Shown here one piece after another: positions 1 through 8,753 of a stretch of 64,000 bases of DNA. Positions within the stretch are counted from its first letter, which is position 1. Each line of letters begins with the position of its first letter. The notes beneath the pieces are model-generated. The model made no database searches. It saw nothing but the letters and a program-made list of their open reading frames with translations, and was not told the origin of the DNA. Made by a program: the position numbers and the translations under genes. The DNA lies in the NCBI GenBank assembly GCA_028874195.1, contig JAPPLM010000047.1:113126-177125 (forward strand), written 5' to 3'. This DNA is from Chloroflexota bacterium (GTDB lineage: Bacteria > Chloroflexota > UBA11872 > VXOZ01).

Positions 1-2
1 AA

Positions 3-1145
3 GGCGGGCGCGTTAATCCGGTCTCCACGCCGGAGGAACTCGTGCAGCTTGTCGAACTGAACGGCAAAGAGCACCTCTTCTATCCGCGCATTCAGCTTGA
101 CGTGGGCTTCATCCGGGGCACTACCGCCGACCCGGACGGCAATATCAGCATGGAACGCGAGGCTGTCTACGGCGAGATGCTCAGCGTCGCGCAGGCTGTG
201 CACAACTGCGGTGGGATGGTAATCGCACAGGTAGAGCGTACGATATCCACGCCGTTGCCCACGCGTGAAATCAGAATCCCCGGCATTCTGGTAGACGTGG
301 TCGCCGTGGCCGATCCCGCCGAGCACTGGCAAACATTTAGTGAAGAGTTTAACCCGGCGTACGTGACGGATAGCAACAGCGAAGCGCCGGAGTTTCCGCC
401 GCATCCGCTCGACGAGCGCAAAGTAATAGCGCGTCGGGCCACGATGGAGTTGCGGCGCGGTGACATCGTCAATCTCGGCATCGGCCTACCGGAGAGTGTG
501 GCCGCAGTGGCTGCGGAAGAGGGCATCATCGATGACTTGGTGATGACCGTGGAGAGCGGCGCGATTGGTGGCATACCCGCCGGTGGCCTTTCGTTCGGCG
601 CTTCTCATATGCCTACTGCCTTGATCGACAGCCCGTATATGTTCGACTTCTATGACGGTGGCGGCCTGGACATCGCCTGTCTGGGCGCGGCCCAGATCGA
701 TGCGGCTGGAAACGTAAACGTCAGCCGCTTTGGCGGGATTGTCCCTGGGGCGGGCGGGTTCGTGAACATCAGCCACAACGCAAAGCGAATCGTCTTCTGT
801 GGCACGTTTACGGCCGGCGGCCCGGAGATTGAAGTACATGAAGACGGCTTGCGGATTGTAAGCGAGGGCAAGCACCCCAAGCTTGTGGAAGCCGTGGAGC
901 AGGTCACATTCAACGGTGCTTATGCGCGTTCTCTGGGACGTGAAATCCTCTATGTCACCGAACGTGCGGTTTTCGCTCTCACCGACCACGGTCTCAGCCT
1001 GACGGAGATTGCACCGGGCGTGGATCTGGAAAGAGACCTGCTGGCGCACATGAGATTTCGACCGCACATCGCATCAAATCTAAGCCCCATGGATGCGCGC
1101 CTGTTCCGCGACCCGGCGATGGGTCTGGCGCAGCGATTCACATAG
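3..1145 (+). CDS. Acyl-CoA:acetate/3-ketoacid CoA-transferase, 5'-truncated by window edge
   Basis: This enzyme moves CoA between short-chain carboxylic acids, such as acetate, acetoacetate or propionate. The reading frame is open to base 3. The residues before the first possible start (GTG at 42) still match the family (GG..N..S.PEELVQLVE), so the gene begins outside the window; about 380 residues of a protein usually near 520 are present. The C-terminal catalytic half contains NLGIGLPE and the motif TVESGAIGG, whose Glu (codon 552-554) is the expected thioester-forming nucleophile. The HAD phosphatase follows after 38 bases, then thiolase and SDR genes on the same strand, which suggests ketone-body, butyrate or polyhydroxyalkanoate metabolism. 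The family is clear; the substrate is not. Confidence 0.88.
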   Translation, partial: GGRVNPVSTPEELVQLVELNGKEHLFYPRIQLDVGFIRGTTADPDGNISMEREAVYGEMLSVAQAVHNCGGMVIAQVERTISTPLPTREIRIPGILVDVVAVADPAEHWQTFSEEFNPAYVTDSNSEAPEFPPHPLDERKVIARRATMELRRGDIVNLGIGLPESVAAVAAEEGIIDDLVMTVESGAIGGIPAGGLSFGASHMPTALIDSPYMFDFYDGGGLDIACLGAAQIDAAGNVNVSRFGGIVPGAGGFVNISHNAKRIVFCGTFTAGGPEIEVHEDGLRIVSEGKHPKLVEAVEQVTFNGAYARSLGREILYVTERAVFALTDHGLSLTEIAPGVDLERDLLAHMRFRPHIASNLSPMDARLFRDPAMGLAQRFT

Positions 1146-1183
1146 CGTGTTTGCACATACTATGCCGCTTTCTTGGATAATCT

Positions 1184-1984
1184 ATGGGTCTTGAGGCGAG
1201 AAATGTCACTCCAAAGCAGCAGCACATCAAGGCAATCTTGCTCGACCTGGACGGGACGCTCTATTTCAAAGGGGCGCAGATTCCGTATGCCGCTCGGAGC
1301 CTTATCGAACTCAGGGAGATGGGATTTCAGTTACGTTTTCTGACGAATACCGATTCCAAGACTACTGAAACCCTGCGTCGAGAGACCGCAGCGATAGGCC
1401 TAGCAGTTGGAGAAGCAGAGATCTTCAGCGCTGCCACCGCCGCTTTGCGGTTCCTACAAGGCCATCCGGGCAAGCGCTGCTTCTGTTTGCTTTCTAAAGA
1501 GCTGGCACCAGAATTTGCGCCTTTTCATGCCGGTGAAGGTGCCGTAGACTATGTACTAGTCGGAGACTTTCGTGAATCCGTCAGCTATGACGTGCTAAAC
1601 ACTGCGTTTCGGCATGTCATGGCAGGCGCGGAAATCATCGCTCTGCAGAAGGGAAGGCACTTCGTAAGCAGCGAAGGTTACAACCTGGATACCGGCGCAT
1701 TTGTGCAAAGCCTCGAATATGGCTCCGGCAAGACCGCGAAGGTATTGGGCAAGCCATCGGCGGATTTCTTTCGCTTGGCAATGCGGGATGTCGGTTGCAG
1801 TCCTGATGAGGTAGTTGTGGTCGGCGATGACGTGACGACGGACATCGCCGGAGCACAGGCGATCGGCGCGCTGAGCGTGCTCGTACGAACGGGAAAGTAC
1901 TCAGATGAAGTACTGGAGCGATCTCCGATAAAGCCGGACTATGTCGTTGATGCCATTGCCGATGTGCCCCAATTGTTGGCATAA
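1184..1984 (+). CDS. HAD-superfamily IIA phosphatase (NagD/LHPP-like)
   Basis: This is a soluble phosphohydrolase of 266 residues, the usual size for HAD subclass IIA. Motif I is LLDLDGTLY near residue 20, with the nucleophilic Asp and the acid/base Asp. Motif II is FLTNTDSKT near residue 55. The lysine motif lies in the GKPSADFF segment near 190, and the acidic motif IV is VVGDDVTTDIAGAQ near 212. The architecture matches NagD, LHPP and 4-nitrophenylphosphatase relatives. ATG 1184 places the motifs at normal positions, but no strong Shine-Dalgarno precedes it. It lies between the CoA-transferase and thiolase genes and may be co-transcribed. The substrate cannot be predicted. Confidence 0.85.
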   Translation: MGLEARNVTPKQQHIKAILLDLDGTLYFKGAQIPYAARSLIELREMGFQLRFLTNTDSKTTETLRRETAAIGLAVGEAEIFSAATAALRFLQGHPGKRCFCLLSKELAPEFAPFHAGEGAVDYVLVGDFRESVSYDVLNTAFRHVMAGAEIIALQKGRHFVSSEGYNLDTGAFVQSLEYGSGKTAKVLGKPSADFFRLAMRDVGCSPDEVVVVGDDVTTDIAGAQAIGALSVLVRTGKYSDEVLERSPIKPDYVVDAIADVPQLLA

Positions 1985-2044
1985 ATGCCGGCATGTCAGG
2001 CAAATAACGACAAGAATACTCGCTTTGGAAGGTGAAGACAGAAA

Positions 2045-3238
<1,194 letters not shown>

Positions 3239-3242
3239 TCAG

Positions 3243-4001
3243 ATGAGACTAGAAGGCAAGCGCGCCCTCATCACCGGCGCATCCCAGGGCATTGGCCGCG
3301 CCACCGCTTTGGCCCTCGCCCGCGAAGGCGCTGATGTCGCGATCAATTACTATCCCGATTCTGACGGTGTGCACCGCAGCAATGCAGAGGCAGTGGTGGA
3401 GGAAGTGAAAAGCTTGGGAAGCCAGGCACTCGTCATTGGCGCGGACGTAGCGCAGGAGGAGCCAAGCGCGGCGATGGTGGCACAAGCGATAGAGGAGTTC
3501 GGCTGCCTTGACATCCTTGTGAACAATGCCGGCATCTTGCGCGACGCGACCTTGCGCAATTTAAGTCGCGAGCATTGGGACGAGGTGCTGGATGTCAACC
3601 TCGGCAGCATGTTCAATTGCTCCAAGCCCGCGGCCATCCATATGCGGGAACGGGCTACCGGCAGCATCGTCAATGTGGCATCGGTGATCGGCCTCATGGG
3701 CAATATCGGCCAGACTAACTATGCCGCGGCCAAAGCCGGCGCCATAGGGTTCACTAAATCTCTGGCTAGAGAGCTCGCCCATTACGGCGTGCGCGTCAAC
3801 GCGGTAGCGCCCGGCTTTATGGATACCGACATGACCCGCACCATCGATCCCGCATTCAAGGAGCAGATTCGCCAGCAGATACCTTTAGGACACTTTGGCG
3901 TGCCGGACGACATTGCCGCCGCCATAGTCTTTTTGGTCTCCGACGAAGCACGCTACATCACGGGCGAAGTGTTGAGCGTCAACGGCGGTTGGTACATGTG
4001 A
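3243..4001 (+). CDS. SDR-family 3-oxoacyl-CoA/ACP reductase (FabG/PhaB-like)
   Basis: This is a classical short-chain dehydrogenase/reductase of 252 residues. It has the NAD(P)-binding motif ITGASQGIG near residue 10, NNAG near 90, the catalytic Ser in VASVIGL, and YAAAKAG with the catalytic Tyr and Lys near 157. I chose ATG 3243 because it gives the typical MRLEGKRALITGAS start. A longer frame beginning at 3141 lies inside the thiolase gene and adds unrelated residues. The position four bases after the thiolase stop suggests it reduces the thiolase product, acetoacetyl-CoA, to 3-hydroxybutyryl-CoA. An ACP-linked FabG role cannot be excluded. Confidence 0.9.
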   Translation: MRLEGKRALITGASQGIGRATALALAREGADVAINYYPDSDGVHRSNAEAVVEEVKSLGSQALVIGADVAQEEPSAAMVAQAIEEFGCLDILVNNAGILRDATLRNLSREHWDEVLDVNLGSMFNCSKPAAIHMRERATGSIVNVASVIGLMGNIGQTNYAAAKAGAIGFTKSLARELAHYGVRVNAVAPGFMDTDMTRTIDPAFKEQIRQQIPLGHFGVPDDIAAAIVFLVSDEARYITGEVLSVNGGWYM

Positions 4002-4027
4002 GAATTAGTCACTCGTCGCCGCGCTGA

Positions 4028-4193
4028 CGTAGTGCGGGGGGCTTCTCATCCGACTTCTCGACAATCAGCGACATAGCGCGGGGGGCTTGTATCCTGCCTG
4101 GCCGTATGCCAATGAGGCGTAGGTTGCAAACCTGCGTTACCGTAGATTAGACGCGAAACGTTGTAGCGCGGGGGCTTGCCCCCCGCTCTTGGC
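4028..4193. repeat. Cluster of dispersed repeats (GCGGGGGCTTG family and GCAGGTTTGCAACCTGC family)
   Basis: The gap between the SDR and the isochorismatase gene holds three copies of a GCGGGGGGCTTG element, near 4034, 4074 and 4167. The last is a full hairpin, with GCGGGGG facing CCCCCGC. Between them, at 4116-4140, lies a palindromic element GCGTAGGTTGCAAACCTGCG. A relative of the first family recurs at 59265-59293, and the second family recurs near 7.8, 8.0, 30.3 and 31.7 kb. Confidence 0.8.
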
Positions 4194-4228
4194 AACACTT
4201 TCATATTTGGCGCAAAAGGAGTCGCTCC

Positions 4229-4891
4229 ATGCTCATCGATACCGCTCAATTCAAGCCGAAGAAACTCACCGAAGATGCCGTTCTGCCACCGGAAAAGACC
4301 GCGCTGATCATCGTTGACATGATGCGGCGCTTCTGCGATCCGGCTTGGCTGTCAGGCGGCAACCGGGAGAGTGAGCGCTGGTTCTCGTCAGAACTGCCTA
4401 CCGTGATTGCCAACCTGCGCGCGATCCTCGACGCATTTCGATCTTGCGGCGGTCTGGTGGTCCACGTTGTCAACGCGAAGTGGACAGCCGAGGCCCGCGA
4501 AGCGGTGCCCTACCAACGCGGCCGCGACTACGACTTCTTCGACTCCCACGCTATGTCCGTGATCGATGAGCTTGCGCCTCAGCGGGAAGAAATCATCGTC
4601 AGAAAACTGACCAGTTCGGCTTTCACTGGCACGGGCCTTGACTACATGCTGAATAACGCCGGCATCGAGAACGTCGTCCTCACCGGACAATACGGCGGCG
4701 CGTGCGTCTTCTATAGCCTCATCCAGAGCCGAGAATACGGCTTCACCAACTACTGGCCTAGTGACGCCATCCTGCACGCCTCCGCCCTTGACAAGGCCAT
4801 GATCACGCCGCTGGTGGGCACGCGCTGGGCCACGCTGGCCACGTCAGCACATATTGCCCGAGCCGTCACCGGTCAACGCACCTTGGCGTAA
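4229..4891 (+). CDS. Isochorismatase-family cysteine hydrolase
   Basis: This 220-residue protein belongs to the cysteine hydrolase family that includes isochorismatases, nicotinamidases and N-carbamoylsarcosine amidases. The expected Asp-Lys-Cys triad is visible: Asp in LIIVDMMRRFCDP near residue 30, Lys in IIVRKLTSSAFTGT near 123, and Cys in GQYGGACVFYS near 157. The ATG at 4229 follows an AAAAGGAG ribosome site at good spacing. It stands alone between repeat-rich gaps. The GACV pattern differs from the more common T.VCV, so the substrate is open; a ureidoacrylate- or carbamoyl-type amide is possible. Confidence 0.85.
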   Translation: MLIDTAQFKPKKLTEDAVLPPEKTALIIVDMMRRFCDPAWLSGGNRESERWFSSELPTVIANLRAILDAFRSCGGLVVHVVNAKWTAEAREAVPYQRGRDYDFFDSHAMSVIDELAPQREEIIVRKLTSSAFTGTGLDYMLNNAGIENVVLTGQYGGACVFYSLIQSREYGFTNYWPSDAILHASALDKAMITPLVGTRWATLATSAHIARAVTGQRTLA

Positions 4892-4953
4892 AGGCCCGCT
4901 TCATCCTCCTGTCACAGCTACTGACTAAATGGCAGATAGCAAGGCCGACCGGT

Positions 4954-4985
4954 CCGTCATTCCCGTGAAAACGGGAATCCATCTT
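4954..4985. repeat. Dispersed palindromic repeat, ATTCCCG...CGGGAAT family
   Basis: The arms CATTCCCGT and ACGGGAATCC flank a short AAA-type loop in the 310-base gap between the hydrolase and the binding-protein gene. The same element, in either orientation, recurs at about 11.0, 26.4, 27.8, 29.2, 31.9, 46.7 and 59.3 kb, always between genes. Confidence 0.85.
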
Positions 4986-5129
4986 CTCTTCTCAAGCTGA
5001 CCCTACCCTTGTGGCATGTCGGCGTATAGGGAACTGAATTCCGCCCCCGCAATCCTATGCCACCAAGCGCGATGGATTTCCATCTTTGTCCCGCCAAATC
5101 ACCTCAATTCTGACTGCATTTCCCCTGCC

Positions 5130-5158
5130 TTGACACTCGGCAGACGCGCTGCTAGTCT
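5130..5158 (+). promoter_or_regulatory. Sigma-70-type promoter for the first solute-binding protein
   Basis: TTGACA at 5130-5135 is followed after exactly 17 bases by TAGTCT at 5153-5158. The -35 is perfect and the -10 matches 3 of 6 positions. The downstream gene starts 44 bases after the -10. Similar TTGACW-17-TA promoters precede two other binding-protein genes in the window. Confidence 0.6.
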
Positions 5159-5159
5159 G

Positions 5160-5177
5160 CAACCAACCGGTTGATTG
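5160..5177. promoter_or_regulatory. LacI-type operator-like palindrome overlapping the transcription start
   Basis: CAACCAACCGGTTGATTG is an 18-base palindrome with 16 symmetric positions centred on CG, with the core AACCGGTT. LacI/GalR-family operators share this central-CG symmetry. It lies just after the -10 element, where a bound repressor would block initiation. No LacI-family gene is in the window, so the regulator is unknown. Confidence 0.5.
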
Positions 5178-5201
5178 GAGCACCCACAAAGGAGCCTTAA
5201 A

Positions 5202-6584
5202 ATGACACGACGTAAGGTATTGCTCGGTATCGGATCCGGCGCCGGCTTGGCGCTGTTGGCCGCCTGCGGTCAGGCGACGACCACGATGACTGAGGAGCCG
5301 GAAGCTAAAGAGGAGATGAAGCCCAAGGCGGAAGAGAAGCCCGCAGAGCCGGAGACCTATGAGATTCGGGTGTTTACGACTTCCCGTTGGGATCTCAGCC
5401 AGGGTATTGGCTTGGAGGTGATGCAAGAACTTGAGGAGGCCAACCCGGGCATTACCGTCAACGCCACCGTTGAATCCGGCAACCGCATGGACAAGATGGT
5501 TACGTCTGTTGCCGCCGGTTTCGGCCTTGACATCGGCCAGGCGGGCTCGTGGCAGTCGCAGACCCTTGCCGTCCTCAAGGTACCGGTGGGGCTCGACTCC
5601 TACATGGCGACCTCAAACGTCATCAAGAAAGAGGAGATTTGGGAGTCTCTGCGCGGCGACTTGGAGTGGAAGAGCGTGGTGCAGGGCATGCCGTTCGGGC
5701 CGGACATCCGCTTCCTCTATGTCGGCAACAAAGCCTACCTCGACGCGGGCCTCGACCCGGAGAGTCCACCGGCAACCTGGGATGAACTCGAGGATGGAAT
5801 CTCCAAGATTTATTCGGTTAGCGGCGACAAGATTGAGAAGCTGGGCTTCGACCCGTTGCGCGGCACCGGCGGCAACCACCTTTGGATGGTGCCCATGTGG
5901 CAGTTGGGTGGGGATACTACTTCGCCGGAAGGAAGAGTAACCCTTGATACACCTGAGGCCGAAGCAGCCCTGAACTGGCAAAAGAGCAACATTTTCGACG
6001 CGCAGGGCGGCTACAACCAGGTGCTGGAATTCTGGGGCGAGGCGGCGCGGTATCCTGACTACTTCCAGCCGTTCTTCCAGGGTGTGGTCGGCAATATGCA
6101 CCTGACCAATTCCGAGCGTGCCGGCCAAATCCTGCCGAACCAACCGGACTTTGAATTCAGCTATGGGCCCTATCCAATACCTGAAGGTGGCAAGCAGGCC
6201 GGCTACGGCGGCTGTCATACCTGGTTTATCACCGTGGACTCGGCCCAACCCGACAAAGCGTGGTTGTTCATGGAGCACTTCGGCAGCCGGGACGTGAATA
6301 TCCGCTGGGCGCTGCATTTTGACCGCCTGCCCATCCGCTCCGACGTGGCCGATTCCGAGGAGTACCACCAGGGCGATGAATTCGTGCGCTTCTCCGCCAA
6401 CATGATGCAGCACCGCAACTTTGTCATCCCGTTGCCGGGCGCGCCACAGGTGCTCAGCTTCGTCAACGGCTTCATTCCGGACGTCATGGCCGGTAACATT
6501 ACGATCCCCGAAGCGCTTAAGAATGCCAACGAGCAGGTTCAGACCATTCTGGATGAGTTCCTGGCAGAGCACGGCGAAGCGTAA
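5202..6584 (+). CDS. Extracellular solute-binding lipoprotein (ABC sugar family 1)
   Basis: This 460-residue protein would deliver a solute, probably a sugar or sugar-like compound, to an ABC importer. MTRRKVLLGIGSG starts a signal with twin arginines, and LLAACG is the lipobox, with Cys near residue 22 as the lipidation site. An acidic and Lys/Pro-rich linker follows to about residue 50, then the SBP_bac_1 fold, with features such as YVGNKAYLDAGLDPESPPATWDEL. ATG 5202 follows AAAGGAG at eight bases; an upstream in-frame TTG at 5175 would put residues before the signal and overlaps the operator-like site. There are no permease genes nearby. A hairpin terminator follows the stop. Confidence 0.9.
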   Translation: MTRRKVLLGIGSGAGLALLAACGQATTTMTEEPEAKEEMKPKAEEKPAEPETYEIRVFTTSRWDLSQGIGLEVMQELEEANPGITVNATVESGNRMDKMVTSVAAGFGLDIGQAGSWQSQTLAVLKVPVGLDSYMATSNVIKKEEIWESLRGDLEWKSVVQGMPFGPDIRFLYVGNKAYLDAGLDPESPPATWDELEDGISKIYSVSGDKIEKLGFDPLRGTGGNHLWMVPMWQLGGDTTSPEGRVTLDTPEAEAALNWQKSNIFDAQGGYNQVLEFWGEAARYPDYFQPFFQGVVGNMHLTNSERAGQILPNQPDFEFSYGPYPIPEGGKQAGYGGCHTWFITVDSAQPDKAWLFMEHFGSRDVNIRWALHFDRLPIRSDVADSEEYHQGDEFVRFSANMMQHRNFVIPLPGAPQVLSFVNGFIPDVMAGNITIPEALKNANEQVQTILDEFLAEHGEA

Positions 6585-6616
6585 TTGCACATTTAAGCCC
6601 AATAGGCAGTTAGAAA

Positions 6617-6648
6617 GGAAGGAGGAGGTCACGCGGCCTCCTCCTTCT
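6617..6648 (+). terminator. Hairpin terminator after the binding-protein gene
   Basis: The arms GAAGGAGGAGG and CCTCCTCCTTC form an 11-bp stem around the loop TCACGCGG, 33 bases after the stop. The following bases are only moderately T-rich (TACATTATTC), so termination may be partial. The hydrolase gene starts just downstream. Confidence 0.6.
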
Positions 6649-6670
6649 ACATTATTCAGAGAGGTGTCCA

Positions 6671-7819
6671 GTGGCAGACGACGATCCCAAACTTACCGGC
6701 GCCGACGTAGACCCGCACCGAAGGCAACTCTTTGAGGCGTATGACAACTGGCTCTTGCGCCAATGCCGAGAACGCTACGATGCGCGCGGCGAACGCTGGC
6801 AGCGGGACTACGCGAGCCCGGAAGTGTACTCACGCTCGGTAGCGCCCAATCGCGAGCGCTTGCTGGCCATGATTGGCGGCTGGCCGTGGGAACGGGGCCC
6901 GTTGGAGCCGCGTGTCGAGGAGATCGCAACTACCGACGCCTACATGGCCTCCCGCGTCTGGTACACGTCCTTCAACGACGTGCGCGTAGACGCGATACTC
7001 ATAAGGCCGCACGGGATTGGCCCATTTCCAGCCGTTCTCGCCCAGCACGGGGTCAACCACACGCCGGAGCAAATCTGCGGCTTCACCGATGATCCGGAAC
7101 ACAGTGCCGCGTACCACGAGATCGGCGTGCGTCTCGCCAAGCACGGTTACGTCGTCATCGCACCGCGCATGATTGGTGGCTATGGCGAGGACCGCTACAA
7201 CGTGCCCAATATTCCCTCCCTCCGCAAGTTCGAGCAGGGCCGCGCCCAAAATCAGATCCACCGCAAAGCGCAACTGATCGGTCAGACCATTCAAGCGCTG
7301 GAGTACTTCTCCCTTTCTCGCGCCGTTGATTATCTGGAGACGCTACCGGAAGTGGATAACGACCGTATCGGCCTTTACGGCCTTTCGCGGGGCGGTCGCG
7401 CGGCACTCTGGTTGGGCGCGCTGGAGCAGCGGTTGCAAGCAGTGGTCTCCTCCGCCTGGTTCAACGAGCGTTTCAGCAAGATGCTGGAGCCGGAGAAGAT
7501 CAATGGCGGCGCCTTCATCGAGACCTCATCCGAATTTCAATTCATTCCAGGTCTGTTTCATGAGTTTGGTGATGCCGACATCGCCTCGCTCATCTGTCCT
7601 CGCGCCTTCTTTGTCGAGGACGGCAAGCACGACCGCGCGGTGTGGTGGCCCAATGCCGTACAGGAATTCGAACTCGTGAGAGAGTTCTACGCGCAGCTTG
7701 GCATTCCTGAAAAGTGCGGCATTCGCATTCACGAACAGGGTCACGAGACCGAGCCCGAAGACGAGATCACAGACATCCAAGCGGTGGCATTCCTAGACCG
7801 TTGGTTGAAGAGCGAATGA
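6671..7819 (+). CDS. Alpha/beta hydrolase (dienelactone hydrolase/acetylxylan esterase-like)
   Basis: This 382-residue alpha/beta hydrolase has no signal peptide. Residues 110-130 hold FPAVLAQHGVNHTPE, with the oxyanion-region HG. The nucleophile elbow is YGLSRGGRAAL near 240, and the Asp is probably in VEDGKHDRAVWW near 318. The His is in IRIHEQGHETEPED near 357. The start is GTG 6671, with GAGAGG about seven bases upstream. Large bacterial esterases of this type often deacylate plant or algal glycans or small esters. It follows the binding-protein gene on the same strand but is separated by a hairpin. The substrate is unknown. Confidence 0.82.
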   Translation: MADDDPKLTGADVDPHRRQLFEAYDNWLLRQCRERYDARGERWQRDYASPEVYSRSVAPNRERLLAMIGGWPWERGPLEPRVEEIATTDAYMASRVWYTSFNDVRVDAILIRPHGIGPFPAVLAQHGVNHTPEQICGFTDDPEHSAAYHEIGVRLAKHGYVVIAPRMIGGYGEDRYNVPNIPSLRKFEQGRAQNQIHRKAQLIGQTIQALEYFSLSRAVDYLETLPEVDNDRIGLYGLSRGGRAALWLGALEQRLQAVVSSAWFNERFSKMLEPEKINGGAFIETSSEFQFIPGLFHEFGDADIASLICPRAFFVEDGKHDRAVWWPNAVQEFELVREFYAQLGIPEKCGIRIHEQGHETEPEDEITDIQAVAFLDRWLKSE

Positions 7820-7838
7820 TGCCAGCGAGAGCAGTGCA

Positions 7839-7868
7839 CCGGTAGCGCAGGTTTGCAACCTGCGTACC
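7839..7868. repeat. Dispersed palindromic repeat, GCAGGTTTGCAACCTGC family
   Basis: CCGGTAGCGCAGGTTTGCAA followed by CCTGCG is one copy of the element found near 4.1, 8.0, 30.3-30.4 and 31.7 kb. It lies shortly after the hydrolase stop and can fold into a short stem. Confidence 0.85.
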
Positions 7869-7926
7869 TGTAAAGCCCTGAAGAAAACGTCGACGAACTC
7901 ACGTAGGTACGATGCGAGGGGCAAGC

Positions 7927-8292
7927 ATGCCACGACTCCTAAACTTCCTAATTGATCCCTTTGTAGAGCTGAAACGACACGAGGTTAAAGTCGTTCGCAC
8001 CGGTAGCGCAGGTTGCAAACCTGCGCCTTCGCGGGAGATGGACATCCATGTGGCAGGGCTCGCCTGTACCAGTATATGAGTGCGGCGCACGCAGGAGGGC
8101 CTTGCGTCACTCCCGGGCGTTCAGGAAATCAGCTTCAATCCCGCTGACGATACCTTCACCGTGCGCTATCGGGGTGACGAGCTTGAATTCACAAACGTCA
8201 ACGAAGCGATGCGCGGCAAGGTGGTAGCCAAACCGGTGCGCAAGCTGCTTGATTGGATCAGTCGCCCATTTCGGCGCGCCGCGAACTCTTGA
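7927..8292 (+). CDS. Small HMA-domain (metal-binding) protein with in-frame TGA; selenoprotein candidate or pseudogene
   Basis: One frame of 121 codons runs from ATG 7927 to TGA 8290, interrupted only by TGA at 8077-8079 (codon 51). A GAGGGG ribosome site lies six bases before the start. The sequence MDIHVAGLACTS before the TGA and VRRTQEGLASLPGVQ after it together match a heavy-metal-associated domain, and the TGA sits where the second Cys of the CxxC metal site is expected, with one extra Ile codon. The bases right after the TGA can form a two-part hairpin (8078-8112). Codons 25-33 are a copy of the dispersed GCAGGTTGCAAACCTGC repeat. It may be a Sec-containing protein, a decayed gene or a sequencing artefact. 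Confidence 0.5.
8001..8024. repeat. Dispersed palindromic repeat inside the HMA reading frame
   Basis: GGTAGCGCAGGTTGCAAACC followed by TGCG is the same family as at 7839-7868. It lies in frame within the small HMA gene and would encode GSAGCKPA, lengthening the N-terminal part without breaking the frame. Confidence 0.8.
8078..8112 (+). promoter_or_regulatory. Possible bacterial SECIS hairpin after the in-frame TGA
   Basis: The lower stem GAGTG (8078-8082) pairs with CACTC (8108-8112). The upper stem ACGCAGG (8089-8095) pairs with CCTTGCGT (8100-8107) with one bulged T. The apical loop is AGGG, 16 bases after the TGA. These values fall at the edge of the bacterial SECIS model as I know it (upper stem of at least 4 bp, G in the first two loop bases, loop 16-37 bases from the TGA). 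No folding was computed. Confidence 0.35.
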
Positions 8293-8753
8293 TTGCAGTG
8301 TTTGCACGTTCTTCCAAACCCTTTCCTCACCGGCGATGAGAGAAACGGAAGAACCGACGTAGGTGAGACCCTACCCCTCCCCTTCGCACTTCGACAGGCC
8401 TGTACTGAGCTTGTCGAAGTGCTCAGCGCAAACGGCTCAAACGGCCTCCAGTCGCTTCCTCCGTTCACACTTCGACAGGCTAGTGCGAACGGGACGGTTG
8501 GCCACCAGACACTTCCTCCATTCACACCTCGACAGGCTCAGTGCGAACGGGAGAGTTTGCCCCAGGTTTCTCGTTCGCGACCACGCGCGTATTCTCAACG
8601 GCCCTAATGTACGTCGTAGGGTTCTGGACAATTCCCGCTTGTGTCTCTGCGCAATTGCGGCTACAGTGAGACTGCCAGTGCCGTGGAATCGCCACTGCTG
8701 GAGCCATGTCAACTGGGGTTTCTCGTTTCCTATCGTGAAGAGGACGCAGACAC
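8293..8753. repeat. 461-base gap with three TTCGACAGGCTCAGTGCGAAC repeats
   Basis: No convincing gene is seen here. Three copies of the widespread element with core CTTCGACAGGCTCAGTGCGA lie at 8382-8435 (a long form in which ACTTCGACA faces TGTCGAAGT), 8463-8492 and 8521-8550. The last 200 bases hold nothing recognisable apart from the AGAGGA ribosome site of the next gene. Relatives of the repeat lie at 20.6, 26.3, 36.2 and 49.3 kb. Confidence 0.8.

Noticed and set aside
5613..6632. 339-codon minus-strand open frame opposite the first binding protein
   Set aside because: It has no domain or ribosome site. The plus-strand gene has a promoter, signal peptide and family motifs.
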